Positions 36,966 to 45,594 of a DNA stretch of 64,000 bases are shown here, piece by piece. The translations under genes were made by a program, and so were the position numbers. A model generated the notes under the pieces. It worked only from the letters and a program-made list of their open reading frames with translations. It was not told the origin of the DNA and did no database searches. Position 1 is the stretch's first letter; every line of letters begins with the position of its first letter. Source of the stretch: an uncultured Hungatella sp. (GTDB lineage: Bacteria > Bacillota > Clostridia > Lachnospirales > Lachnospiraceae); the NCBI GenBank assembly GCA_910588505.1, contig CAJUPQ010000005.1, positions 9,394 to 73,393 of the forward strand, in the 5' to 3' direction.

Positions 36966-38143
36966 AAGTTGTAAAAATAGTACCAAATGAATTTAACAAC
37001 GAAAGCAGGGATGAACGTGAATTAGGTATTTGTCAGGAGATGCAGGCAGAGGTATTGGTATTTGCCAAAGAAAAAAACGGTAAGAAAAATATGATCGAAA
37101 CGGTCGATGGATTTAAGGTTCACAGATGTTCCACAAGACCGTTGGGAGGAAAGATCCCCAATATAATCAATCGTCTGGCAGCCTTGTTCACATGGGCTTA
37201 TTTTGTAAGGAAAAGTAAACCGGATATCATATCAGGTCATGATTTAGTTGGATTGACAATCGGCTGGATATCAACATGGTTTGTGAATAAGAAACCTCTG
37301 CTTATATATGATTCACATGAATTTGAATTGGGGAGAAATATTGAGAGAACACGTCTTCAAAAGACAGGGATTCAATGTTGGGAACACTTTTTGATCGGGA
37401 GATCCGCGTTAGTAATCATGGTAAATGATAGCATTGCGGATGCGGTAAAAAAAATATACAGATTAAAGGAACGGCCTCTGGTTATTAGAAATATTCCGCC
37501 CAGGTGGGATATTAATAAAGAAGAATGTGATAGTATACGGCGGAAAATAGAAGCGGATATGGGACAAGGACAGTATCTGTTATATCATGGCGCAGTAAGC
37601 AGGGGACGGGGAATAGAGAAACCAATCAAAATATTAACATATAATCATGAGTATCGTCTGCTGATTCTTGGAAACTCAGCGGAGGATGGGTATATTAACA
37701 ATCTAAAAAATTATGCGAAAGGTCTTGGAGTGGAAGGACGTGTTTGGTTTCATAAAGCAGTTCCCCATGAGATACTCTGGCAATATGTTGGAGCCGCGGA
37801 TTTAAGTGTAATGCTTATAGAAGGTAAGTCTGAGAGCTATTATTTTGGACTTCCCAATAAGCTGTTTGAAAGCATTCAGGCAGGTGTTCCGGTTCTGTCC
37901 TCTAATTTTCCGGAATTTAAACGGATTGTCGAAGGGTATCATGTGGGATGTACCTGTGACCCTGACGACGAGTACGCCATAAAAGAAGCTCTAAAGAAGA
38001 TTCTTGATGAAAAGACCATGGAAGAGTATAAGAATAGTGCGTTGGCGGCGGCAAAGGAATTGTGCTGGGAAAACGAAAGGCAGAAATTAAGAAGCGCGTA
38101 TAAGAGATTATTTTTAAAACGGAAAGAACAGCTTTATAGATAA
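36962..38143 (+). CDS. Glycosyltransferase family 4
   Basis: GT-B glycosyltransferase of 393 aa with IYDSHEFELGRN near 114 and, in the C-terminal lobe, YHGAVSRGRGIEKPIK near 209 and the donor-binding GLPNKLFESIQAGVPVLSS segment near 297. The start overlaps the previous stop by four bases (ATGA). Its specificity is unknown. It is probably responsible for another linkage of the repeat unit. Confidence 0.82.
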   Translation: MKVVKIVPNEFNNESRDERELGICQEMQAEVLVFAKEKNGKKNMIETVDGFKVHRCSTRPLGGKIPNIINRLAALFTWAYFVRKSKPDIISGHDLVGLTIGWISTWFVNKKPLLIYDSHEFELGRNIERTRLQKTGIQCWEHFLIGRSALVIMVNDSIADAVKKIYRLKERPLVIRNIPPRWDINKEECDSIRRKIEADMGQGQYLLYHGAVSRGRGIEKPIKILTYNHEYRLLILGNSAEDGYINNLKNYAKGLGVEGRVWFHKAVPHEILWQYVGAADLSVMLIEGKSESYYFGLPNKLFESIQAGVPVLSSNFPEFKRIVEGYHVGCTCDPDDEYAIKEALKKILDEKTMEEYKNSALAAAKELCWENERQKLRSAYKRLFLKRKEQLYR

Positions 38144-38149
38144 GACAGG

Positions 38150-38283
38150 GTAACAGTTCAGATAGGTCTGCGCGTTTACCGCGCTGACCGTACGAAAACG
38201 TAATGGCAGCAGGCATCCGGTCCATCGTGAAGCGATTTTCATGACCGGATGCGTAACAGGTCAAAGGTTATCTGAACTGTTAC
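38150..38283. repeat. Structured palindromic element (MITE or RNA)
   Basis: Terminal 15-bp perfect inverted repeats, GTAACAGTTCAGATA (38150-38164) and TATCTGAACTGTTAC (38269-38283), enclose a 10-bp stem GCATCCGGTC/GACCGGATGC (38213-38222, 38243-38252). The element fills nearly the whole gap before hisH. A small non-autonomous mobile element or a structured leader RNA would both fit. Confidence 0.65.
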
Positions 38284-38303
38284 AAGACAGGAGGCAATAT
38301 GTC

Positions 38304-38918
38304 ATGATTGGGGTGTTAAATTATGGAATAGGCAATGTAGGTTCCATAAAGAATATGCTGATAAAGGCGGGAGAACACAATGTGGAGTTCGTTGACCGTC
38401 CGGAAGGGATGATAGAGGCAGATAAGATCATATTGCCAGGGGTTGGCTCCTTTGATATGGGAATAAAACTTTTGGAAGAATCAGGTATGAGAGAAGAATT
38501 AGACCGACAAGCGCAAGTGATTAAGAAACCTATATTGGGCATATGCTTAGGGATGCAGATGCTGGGAACCGGAAGCGAGGAGGGAAAAAGAGAAGGGTTA
38601 GGGTACATGGATTTTAGATGTAAAAAGTTCGAGTATAGGGATATGAAGTTGAAAATTCCCCACATGGGTTGGGATTATGTGTATACAGAGAAGAATGATG
38701 CTCTTATGTCAAAACTTGGAGACAGGCCCAGGTTTTATTTTGTTCATTCTTACCATGTTTGTTGTGAACACGAGGAGGATATACTTCTAAAATGCGATTA
38801 TGGATACGAGTTTGCCGCTGCTGTACACAGAGATAATATATATGGCACACAATTTCATCCGGAAAAAAGTCATATGTTTGGAATGAAACTAATGAAATGG
38901 TTTATAGAGGAGATATAG
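38304..38918 (+). CDS. hisH2: HisH-like glutamine amidotransferase (acetamidino module)
   Basis: Class I glutaminase subunit that makes ammonia from glutamine. It has 204 aa with nucleophile Cys81 in GICLGMQM and the His-Glu pair in FHPEKSH near the C-terminus. AGGAGG lies 9 nt before ATG 38304. Its partners are the HisF-like barrel just downstream and the WbpG-like enzyme. No other his genes are nearby, so sugar amidination rather than histidine synthesis is the likely role. Confidence 0.87.
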   Translation: MIGVLNYGIGNVGSIKNMLIKAGEHNVEFVDRPEGMIEADKIILPGVGSFDMGIKLLEESGMREELDRQAQVIKKPILGICLGMQMLGTGSEEGKREGLGYMDFRCKKFEYRDMKLKIPHMGWDYVYTEKNDALMSKLGDRPRFYFVHSYHVCCEHEEDILLKCDYGYEFAAAVHRDNIYGTQFHPEKSHMFGMKLMKWFIEEI

Positions 38919-38922
38919 CTTT

Positions 38923-39684
38923 ATGTTCGACAGACCAAGAATTATTCCCTGTTTATTAATAAATAATAAAGATCTGGTAAAGACTAAGAACTTTAAAAAT
39001 CCAAAATATTTGGGAGATCCAATTAATGCGGTAAAAATATATAATGAAAAGATGGCTGATGAATTATGCGTTTTGGATATCACAAGAAATAAGAAGGGAA
39101 TAGATTTTGGATATCTTTACAGTATAGCGACAGAAGCTTTTATGCCCCTGTCCTATGGGGGAGGAATAGAGACGATCGATCAGATTAAACGGTTGTTTCG
39201 GATCGGATTTGAAAAGGTAATAATTAATACAAATCTTGTCAACAATTCAGAACTAATAAAACAGGCGGTATCATATGCCGGATCTCAAAGCGTAGTCGCG
39301 TCTATTGATGTAAAGAAAACGTTATTTGGGAGTCAAAAGTGTTTTATAAATTGCGGAGGCAGAAATACGAATATTTCACCAATAGATCTTGCGAAGAAGG
39401 CGCAGGATTTGGGTGTGGGAGAAATATTATTAAATAGCATTGACTGCGACGGCGTGATGAAAGGATATGATTTAAACCTGATCCGCAAAGTGTCCGTCAG
39501 TGTTCATATTCCACTTATTGCATGTGGAGGGGCAGGATGCCTTAAAGATTTAAAAAAAGCGATAGACGCAGGGGCGGACGCGGCGGCGGCGGGAAGTATA
39601 TTTGTTTATTATGGCGAGAAAAGGGCGGTGCTGATTAGTTATCCTGATGAAGAGGAACTGGTCAGGGCAGGATTGGCGCTATAG
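38923..39684 (+). CDS. hisF2: HisF-like synthase subunit (acetamidino modification)
   Basis: TIM-barrel partner of HisH that would channel ammonia. It has 253 aa. The opening IIPCLLINNKDLVKTKNF aligns with HisF, but the catalytic Asp of IGP synthase (Asp11) is replaced by Leu12. The second Asp (ASIDVKK near 129) is kept. Loss of the first Asp and the DPINAVKIYNEK signature match the HisF2 group that works with WbpG on surface sugars, not in histidine synthesis. Confidence 0.87.
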   Translation: MFDRPRIIPCLLINNKDLVKTKNFKNPKYLGDPINAVKIYNEKMADELCVLDITRNKKGIDFGYLYSIATEAFMPLSYGGGIETIDQIKRLFRIGFEKVIINTNLVNNSELIKQAVSYAGSQSVVASIDVKKTLFGSQKCFINCGGRNTNISPIDLAKKAQDLGVGEILLNSIDCDGVMKGYDLNLIRKVSVSVHIPLIACGGAGCLKDLKKAIDAGADAAAAGSIFVYYGEKRAVLISYPDEEELVRAGLAL

Positions 39685-39849
39685 AATGTACTCTCGGAGT
39701 CTCTTTGTGCCTGATTTTGTGAGATGATTTTTTGTCAGATGTGCATAAATTTATGAGGCGTACGTGGAACGTACGTTGATTAAATTTATGTGCATATGAC
39801 GGAAAATCATCCGCAAAGGCAGGTGCAGGAGAGATTCCGAGAGTACATT
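39685..39849. repeat. Long 165-nt hairpin with about 80-nt arms
   Basis: The ends AATGTACTCTCGGA and TCCGAGAGTACATT pair perfectly. Further matched blocks are GATGATTTT/AAAATCATC (39723-39731, 39803-39811) and, at the tip, CGTACGT-GGA-ACGTACG (39759-39775). Intervening parts pair imperfectly. It starts one base after the hisF2 stop and ends about 25 bp before the next start. Confidence 0.75.
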
Positions 39850-39873
39850 AGAATATATAGGAGGATGTAGTTA

Positions 39874-40989
39874 ATGAGAGAATATCAGATTTGTACGCGT
39901 TGTATTATGGATACGACAGATCCAGAGATATCGTTTGATGAAAATGGAGTTTGTAATCATTGTCATAATTATGACAGAATGTACGATCAACTTCCGCACG
40001 GAAAAGAAAAGAAAGAAGAATTAAAAAGAATTATTTCTAAAATAAAAAAGGATGGGAGAGGAAGAAAATATGACTGTATTTTAGGAATTAGCGGAGGCGT
40101 TGACAGCGCTTATTTGGCGTTCTTAGCGCAAGCATTTGGTCTGCGCGTACTTGCGATTCATGTGGATGCCGGATGGAATAGCGAGATTGCCGTTAATAAT
40201 ATTCAGAAAATGTGTACAAAATTGGACTTTGATTTACATACGATTGTGATTGATTGGCCGACTATGAGGGAATTACAACGGGCATATATGTTTTCGGGAT
40301 TACCGAATCTCGATATACCACAGGATCACGTATTTGTTGCGGCAACTTATCAATATGCAAAGAAGCATAAGGTAAAATATATATTATCCGGTGGGAATAT
40401 TGCAACTGAAGGTATTCTTCCGAATACATGGGGATATTCGAATATGGATTATACTTGTATAAAGGATGTTTATAGAAAATGTGGAAGACACAGAAAAAGT
40501 CTAAAAAAATACCCGCATATGGGACTGTTTGAATATGTCCAGACTACATACCTTTCATCAGTCGCCAAAGTCAATTTATTAAACTATATTGACTATTCAA
40601 AGGTAAAGGCCATTGAAACTTTAAGCCGCGAATTTGGCTGGCAGTATTATGGGGGAAAGCATTTTGAATCCCGATTTACAAAGTTTTTTCAGTCCTATTA
40701 TCTGCCGAAGAAATTTGGATACGATAAAAAAAGGGCACATTTGTCCAGCCTGATTGTTGGAGGCGAGATAACAAGAGACGAAGCGTTAAAGGAGATGGAC
40801 GATAATTCTTTGTATACAGAAGAAGAGATGCTTCAGGACAGGGATTATATTTTAAAGAAGCTAGATATTACTTTGGAAGAATGGCAGGCGATTATGCAAG
40901 GACCGTGTAGAACAGAGAATAACTATAAAAACAACAAAAAATTGATGATTACTTTGCGGAAGATCAAACAGAAAATGAAAAGTGAATAA
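39874..40989 (+). CDS. wbpG: N-acetyl sugar amidotransferase (WbpG-like)
   Basis: ATP-dependent PP-loop enzyme that converts an N-acetyl group of a surface sugar to acetamidino, using ammonia from HisH2/HisF2. It has 371 aa with two CxxC pairs near the N-terminus (CTRC, CNHC), probably binding zinc, and the PP-loop GISGGVDSAYLA near 71. AGGAGG precedes the ATG. The three-gene module is known from Pseudomonas aeruginosa O5-type O-antigen loci. Confidence 0.9.
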   Translation: MREYQICTRCIMDTTDPEISFDENGVCNHCHNYDRMYDQLPHGKEKKEELKRIISKIKKDGRGRKYDCILGISGGVDSAYLAFLAQAFGLRVLAIHVDAGWNSEIAVNNIQKMCTKLDFDLHTIVIDWPTMRELQRAYMFSGLPNLDIPQDHVFVAATYQYAKKHKVKYILSGGNIATEGILPNTWGYSNMDYTCIKDVYRKCGRHRKSLKKYPHMGLFEYVQTTYLSSVAKVNLLNYIDYSKVKAIETLSREFGWQYYGGKHFESRFTKFFQSYYLPKKFGYDKKRAHLSSLIVGGEITRDEALKEMDDNSLYTEEEMLQDRDYILKKLDITLEEWQAIMQGPCRTENNYKNNKKLMITLRKIKQKMKSE

Positions 40990-40995
40990 TGAGCA

Positions 40996-42345
40996 ATGAA
41001 TACAAAAAGAAAAGAAAAGTTAAAGATATTTGTGTTTTTGTTGTTTTTGAAAACCACACTGGAATTGGGATTTTACTACCTCCTTACAATAAAATACCCG
41101 TATTATAGATTTTGGCCAGATATATATAAATACATGAATGGTGTTTTTTGGACAATCATATTATATTTTGGGATAAAGTGGGAACGAAAGGCATCGTCTT
41201 TTTTCCTTTTATTTATGTATGTATTCCAGATACTTCCCATTACGGTGATTTATGGATTATATATGGGAAACGCGGTTTTCTATAATACTCTTTGTACAGG
41301 ATTTTGGATATGTGAATGGATTACTTTTTTGGGAAAACATAGAGTGACATTAAAGCCAGAATGGAGTATTTCAAAATGGATTATTCCGTGCCTTGTGGGT
41401 GTGGTTATATTTTTGATGTTTGTAATATATAAGCAAAATGGATTGCCTCCGCTTACCGCATTAAATATCTATGATGTTTATAAACTGCGTAAAAGTGGAA
41501 GTTTTATAATTGGTCATTATATGAATATTATTTTGTCGGTTTCAGTATCCCTTTTTATACCAATCCTTATTGCAAAGTCTATTATTGAAAGGAAATACAT
41601 AATTACGGCTTTTTTTATGTCAATACAAATCCTGTTGTATTTGTATACAGGTCATAAAACTTATTTTTTTTCAATTATTCTTGCAGCGGTTATTTCAATA
41701 TGGTCTAAACGAGATAAATTTATGACGGAATTTTTTATTATGACGAGTATTGGAATAGCGGTCTTGACATTTGCAGCTATATGGAAGGAAGAGGATAGTA
41801 TTTTTGATCGACTATATGATATTGTGGTTCGTAGAGTAATGTTTACTCCGGCGGAATTAAAATTTGTACACTATGATTATTTTAGAAATCATGACTTTTT
41901 GGGATTACAGGGTGTATTGCCAGTAGCCATGCTTTTAAAACCAAATCCATTTTATCTTAAGATAGTTTATCCCTTTGATATAGGAAGAATCTATTTTAAT
42001 GCCCCTGAGATGAGTGCTGATACAGGAACATTTATAGAGGGATTTTCAAGATTTGGAGATTTAGGTACAATTGCTATTTTTTTATTGATTGCATTGTACT
42101 TACGGTTAATGGATTCCATGCAGGATAGGACAGATTATCGAACCGTTACTGGATTTTTTATTTGTCCAATCTATTCTTTAGCAGAAGGACAACTTATGGG
42201 TTCTCTTTTTGGGGGATGTTGGTTTTGGATACTTTGTATTCTATTGTTTTATAGTGAAAAACCTGTTATATTAAAATATTTATTTGGGAGAAGGTCAGGT
42301 TACAAAATGATAAAAGAAGATAGAAAGAAGGTAAGGAAATGTTGA
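40996..42345 (+). CDS. wzy: Wzy-like oligosaccharide repeat-unit polymerase
   Basis: Integral membrane protein of 449 aa with about eleven or twelve hydrophobic segments and a larger extracytoplasmic loop (about residues 265-340), as in Wzy polymerases. There is no sequence signature beyond topology and context. The locus also has an initiating transferase and a flippase, so a Wzx/Wzy-type route fits. Very AT-rich. It overlaps the next gene by 7 bp. Confidence 0.7.
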   Translation: MNTKRKEKLKIFVFLLFLKTTLELGFYYLLTIKYPYYRFWPDIYKYMNGVFWTIILYFGIKWERKASSFFLLFMYVFQILPITVIYGLYMGNAVFYNTLCTGFWICEWITFLGKHRVTLKPEWSISKWIIPCLVGVVIFLMFVIYKQNGLPPLTALNIYDVYKLRKSGSFIIGHYMNIILSVSVSLFIPILIAKSIIERKYIITAFFMSIQILLYLYTGHKTYFFSIILAAVISIWSKRDKFMTEFFIMTSIGIAVLTFAAIWKEEDSIFDRLYDIVVRRVMFTPAELKFVHYDYFRNHDFLGLQGVLPVAMLLKPNPFYLKIVYPFDIGRIYFNAPEMSADTGTFIEGFSRFGDLGTIAIFLLIALYLRLMDSMQDRTDYRTVTGFFICPIYSLAEGQLMGSLFGGCWFWILCILLFYSEKPVILKYLFGRRSGYKMIKEDRKKVRKC

Positions 42346-43970
42346 TATCGATTAATTCCAGCAGGATTGAGAATACAAAAGGATTTAAAGAGTATCAATT
42401 TCATGGATTAACCGTATATTATAGCGGACTTATTTTTGCTTCCGGAAAAAAGCAAGGGGAGGAAAGCCTACGTTATATTACAGAAAAATATATGTCTGGA
42501 GAGATTCCATTCCGTGAAATATATGGTTCTTATGCTCTTATTATAAAAGATGATGAAAAGATAATGGTTTTCTCTGATAATTCAAATATGCATGGAATAT
42601 TCATATCAGAACAATTTATTGGAAGTAATTTAGTTGAAATAGCAAGGAATATAGGGGGAAAGCTATATGATAAAGCGATTTGCGAATATCTAACGTTCGC
42701 GCGTCCAATTTGGACGGATAGTCTTGTTCAGGGTGTCAGTAAGCTGGAAAGTGATAAGTACGTGGTCTTATCTAGGGGGGGTATTGAAAGACTAAACAAG
42801 CATATTGGAACCATAGAAGAGGCATCGTTAATTTCAAATCCTAAGGAATTTTTTAAGTCGTTTGTATATGCGATTAAAGATTGCAGAGTTATAACAGCAT
42901 TAACGGGGGGTTATGATAGTAGACTGGTCTCTTGTGTATACAATTACTATAGCCATGGGGACTGTTTTATAAGCGGAGATAATACAAAAGGAGAGGATAT
43001 AAAATGTTCAAAAAAGACGGCCGAAGAAGCCGGATTTCAGTGGAAGCAGATTATTCCTCCAAACCCGCAGTTAGATGGAGATGAACTAATACAAAAGCTA
43101 TATAGAACTGGGGAATATAAGGTAGAAATCAATACGAGCGGATATCGAATTGCCTATTTTATGAGTCAGCTTGGAAAAGAATATGATATTCTTTTGACTG
43201 GAGACGCAGGAGATATGCATAAAGGATTTTGGGATATCAGGAAGATTCCATTTTATCCGAGAGGATTCCGTGCGGATATGAAAAAATTTGCCCGAAAATA
43301 TTTTATTGTACCATCAAATAAAAAATATTTAGGAGAGAGTTTGAGTCGTGTATTTGTCAGTTTGGAGCATGATACTTATAAAAAATTTAATGAGATGAGA
43401 AGGAAGACAGTTATGAAGTCATGTTTGTATGCCGGATGGAGCGATTGGGTTCCGGCAGGGATGCGATATACGGAAGCGACATCACCGATTCAATATTCTC
43501 CGCTGCAAGAGTTAGAACTTGTAAAATATTCATACGGAATTACTCCTAAAGGTAAGCATATGAATATGTTTCATAGAAAGCTGATTTCTTATTATAATCA
43601 ATCAGCTTCAAAAGTGAAGACCATATATCGAACGACATGCAGTGATAAACCGATAGATATCTGTCTGGACGTGTTCAGAATGACAGGATTTTACGGAGAG
43701 CTTATAATAAAATACATGATCCGTAAAATATTTCATGTGAAAACATATGTGAACCAATATGTGAATCGTATGGATCTGGCCTCCAAAATTCGGGAATCTA
43801 ATCTTGCAGCCAGATCTGTTGAGTGGGCGCAGAATCAGGGGTATATAAAATTAGAATACTCTAAAGATACTTTGCCTGAAGGAATTTTAGGAAAGATCAT
43901 ATATCTGTATCTTCTTGAAAAGGACATAAAAATTCGAATAGAAGGACAAGATCAGCAAATAGATGAATGA
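42339..43970 (+). CDS. Asparagine synthase-like protein lacking N-terminal Cys
   Basis: A 543-aa protein with an asparagine-synthetase-type PP-loop, LTGGYDSRLVS near 189, and an N-terminal region that resembles the class II glutaminase fold (GSYALIIKDDEKIMVFSD near 63). The protein begins MLISINSS: the catalytic Cys2 of class II glutaminases is missing. It may use free ammonia or an amine donor to amidate a sugar acid such as a uronate. The substrate is unknown. Confidence 0.68.
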   Translation: MLISINSSRIENTKGFKEYQFHGLTVYYSGLIFASGKKQGEESLRYITEKYMSGEIPFREIYGSYALIIKDDEKIMVFSDNSNMHGIFISEQFIGSNLVEIARNIGGKLYDKAICEYLTFARPIWTDSLVQGVSKLESDKYVVLSRGGIERLNKHIGTIEEASLISNPKEFFKSFVYAIKDCRVITALTGGYDSRLVSCVYNYYSHGDCFISGDNTKGEDIKCSKKTAEEAGFQWKQIIPPNPQLDGDELIQKLYRTGEYKVEINTSGYRIAYFMSQLGKEYDILLTGDAGDMHKGFWDIRKIPFYPRGFRADMKKFARKYFIVPSNKKYLGESLSRVFVSLEHDTYKKFNEMRRKTVMKSCLYAGWSDWVPAGMRYTEATSPIQYSPLQELELVKYSYGITPKGKHMNMFHRKLISYYNQSASKVKTIYRTTCSDKPIDICLDVFRMTGFYGELIIKYMIRKIFHVKTYVNQYVNRMDLASKIRESNLAARSVEWAQNQGYIKLEYSKDTLPEGILGKIIYLYLLEKDIKIRIEGQDQQIDE

Positions 43971-45474
43971 TAAGACAAAAATCAAAAGAGCCGCTATTAT
44001 TTTAGTAATAGGTACAGTTACCGCAAAAATACTGGGATTTATGCGAGAATTAGTAGTGGCTTACAAATTTGGAGCAAGTAGTATAACGGATGCGTTTGTA
44101 TTGACAAATGGTATCCCGTCTTTGATTTTTGTGTCAATAGGGACTGCAATTGGAATTAATTACATTCCCTGTTTTCAGAGAATCAAAACTATAGACGAGA
44201 AAAATAAGTTTACTTCAAATTTGTTGAATATAATAATTGTAATTTTATTGTCTGGCTGCTTTGTAGTGGAATGTTGTCCAGACATTATATTGAAATTTTT
44301 TGCCATAGGTTTATCTGATGAGACCAGACAGTATGCCATAGTCATGCTTCGCATCGTAATGATTGCGATTTTTCCTATCATTATCTCACATTTATTCCAA
44401 GCCTATTCCCAAGCAAACGGAATATTTGTGACTACAGCGTTTTTTGGGGTCGCGACTAATATAGTTATCATTATTATAACTGTTTTGGCAAGCGAAAAAA
44501 ATTATTGGATTTTAAGTGTGGGAACCGTTTTGGCAAATACCATTGGTATGGGAGTTGTAATCTGGGGAAGCAGGAAAGGCGGATTTCATTATTGCCCTAT
44601 GTTTCACCCTCATGATCGTCAGATAAAACGATTGGTTTCTTTATCATTACCGCTTATCATAGAAGATATTGCTTCAAGTATGAGCCTGATAGTAGATAGA
44701 AACCTTGCGTCATTATTAGATAGTGGAACTATAGCAGGTCTCAACTATGCAGGAACTTTAGGAAATATTGCGGGAACCATGATTTCAGGTTCTGTGATTA
44801 CAGCGGTATTTCCTACTTTTTCAAAATTGAATGCCAGTAATGATAAAAGGGCGTTTGAGGCTGCTTTTAGGAAGTCTGCGGATATTATGCTGTTCTTTTT
44901 ATGCCCGGTCGCTATGATGATGACTTTTTTTGCCAAGGATATTGTGGTTTTTATATTCCAACATGGAGCATTTAACAGTTCAGCATCAAAGATTGTATGG
45001 GAAAGTATGGCTTGCTATGGAATAGGAATCATTCCGTCAGGGATGCAGTCATATTTGATACGCGCTTTTTATTCTTTACAGGAAACAAAAATTCCGGTAA
45101 AAGTAAAAGTATTTGCATTGATGTGTAATATTGGGCTGAATGTTATAACAGTGCAGAAATGGAGACATATCGGTATCGCGTTATCTACAAGTATATCCTT
45201 AATAATTTCGTACGTGTTATTGTCATTTTTTCTTGATAAAAAGTTTAGGATTGGGGCGGTACGGCTGATTACAAAGGAAATGATTGTGAATAGCACGATT
45301 TCACTTTTTTCCGGAATCATTAGCTATGTGATATTTGAACGGTGTATTTTGATAGATAGTTTGTTTTTTAAGCTGATGTTGGAATTGGGAGGATTTTTGA
45401 TGTGTTATATCGGTTTTAATGCTATGATGAGAATGAATACAGTAAAAGGGATTATTAAAATATTAAAGGAATAG
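43963..45474 (+). CDS. MurJ/Wzx-like lipid-linked oligosaccharide flippase
   Basis: MOP-superfamily transporter of 503 aa with about 13-14 TM segments. The N-terminus AKILGFMRELVVAYKFGAS is typical of MurJ. In this locus it probably flips the undecaprenyl-linked repeat unit and is not the housekeeping MurJ. It overlaps the previous gene by 8 bp. Confidence 0.83.
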   Translation: MNDKTKIKRAAIILVIGTVTAKILGFMRELVVAYKFGASSITDAFVLTNGIPSLIFVSIGTAIGINYIPCFQRIKTIDEKNKFTSNLLNIIIVILLSGCFVVECCPDIILKFFAIGLSDETRQYAIVMLRIVMIAIFPIIISHLFQAYSQANGIFVTTAFFGVATNIVIIIITVLASEKNYWILSVGTVLANTIGMGVVIWGSRKGGFHYCPMFHPHDRQIKRLVSLSLPLIIEDIASSMSLIVDRNLASLLDSGTIAGLNYAGTLGNIAGTMISGSVITAVFPTFSKLNASNDKRAFEAAFRKSADIMLFFLCPVAMMMTFFAKDIVVFIFQHGAFNSSASKIVWESMACYGIGIIPSGMQSYLIRAFYSLQETKIPVKVKVFALMCNIGLNVITVQKWRHIGIALSTSISLIISYVLLSFFLDKKFRIGAVRLITKEMIVNSTISLFSGIISYVIFERCILIDSLFFKLMLELGGFLMCYIGFNAMMRMNTVKGIIKILKE

Positions 45475-45594
45475 AGTAGATATTAAATATTATGAGAAGG
45501 ATGAATAAAAATTAGCATTTTTGAAGCTGTAAGAAGTTGTAAACAGATGCTGTAGTTATTTATTCTCAGAAATAAATATAAGAGAGGATTTTTT

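Noticed and set aside
38304..39684. hisH-hisF as histidine biosynthesis genes
   Set aside because: No other his genes are nearby, the HisF-like protein lacks the first catalytic Asp, and a WbpG-like amidotransferase follows directly.
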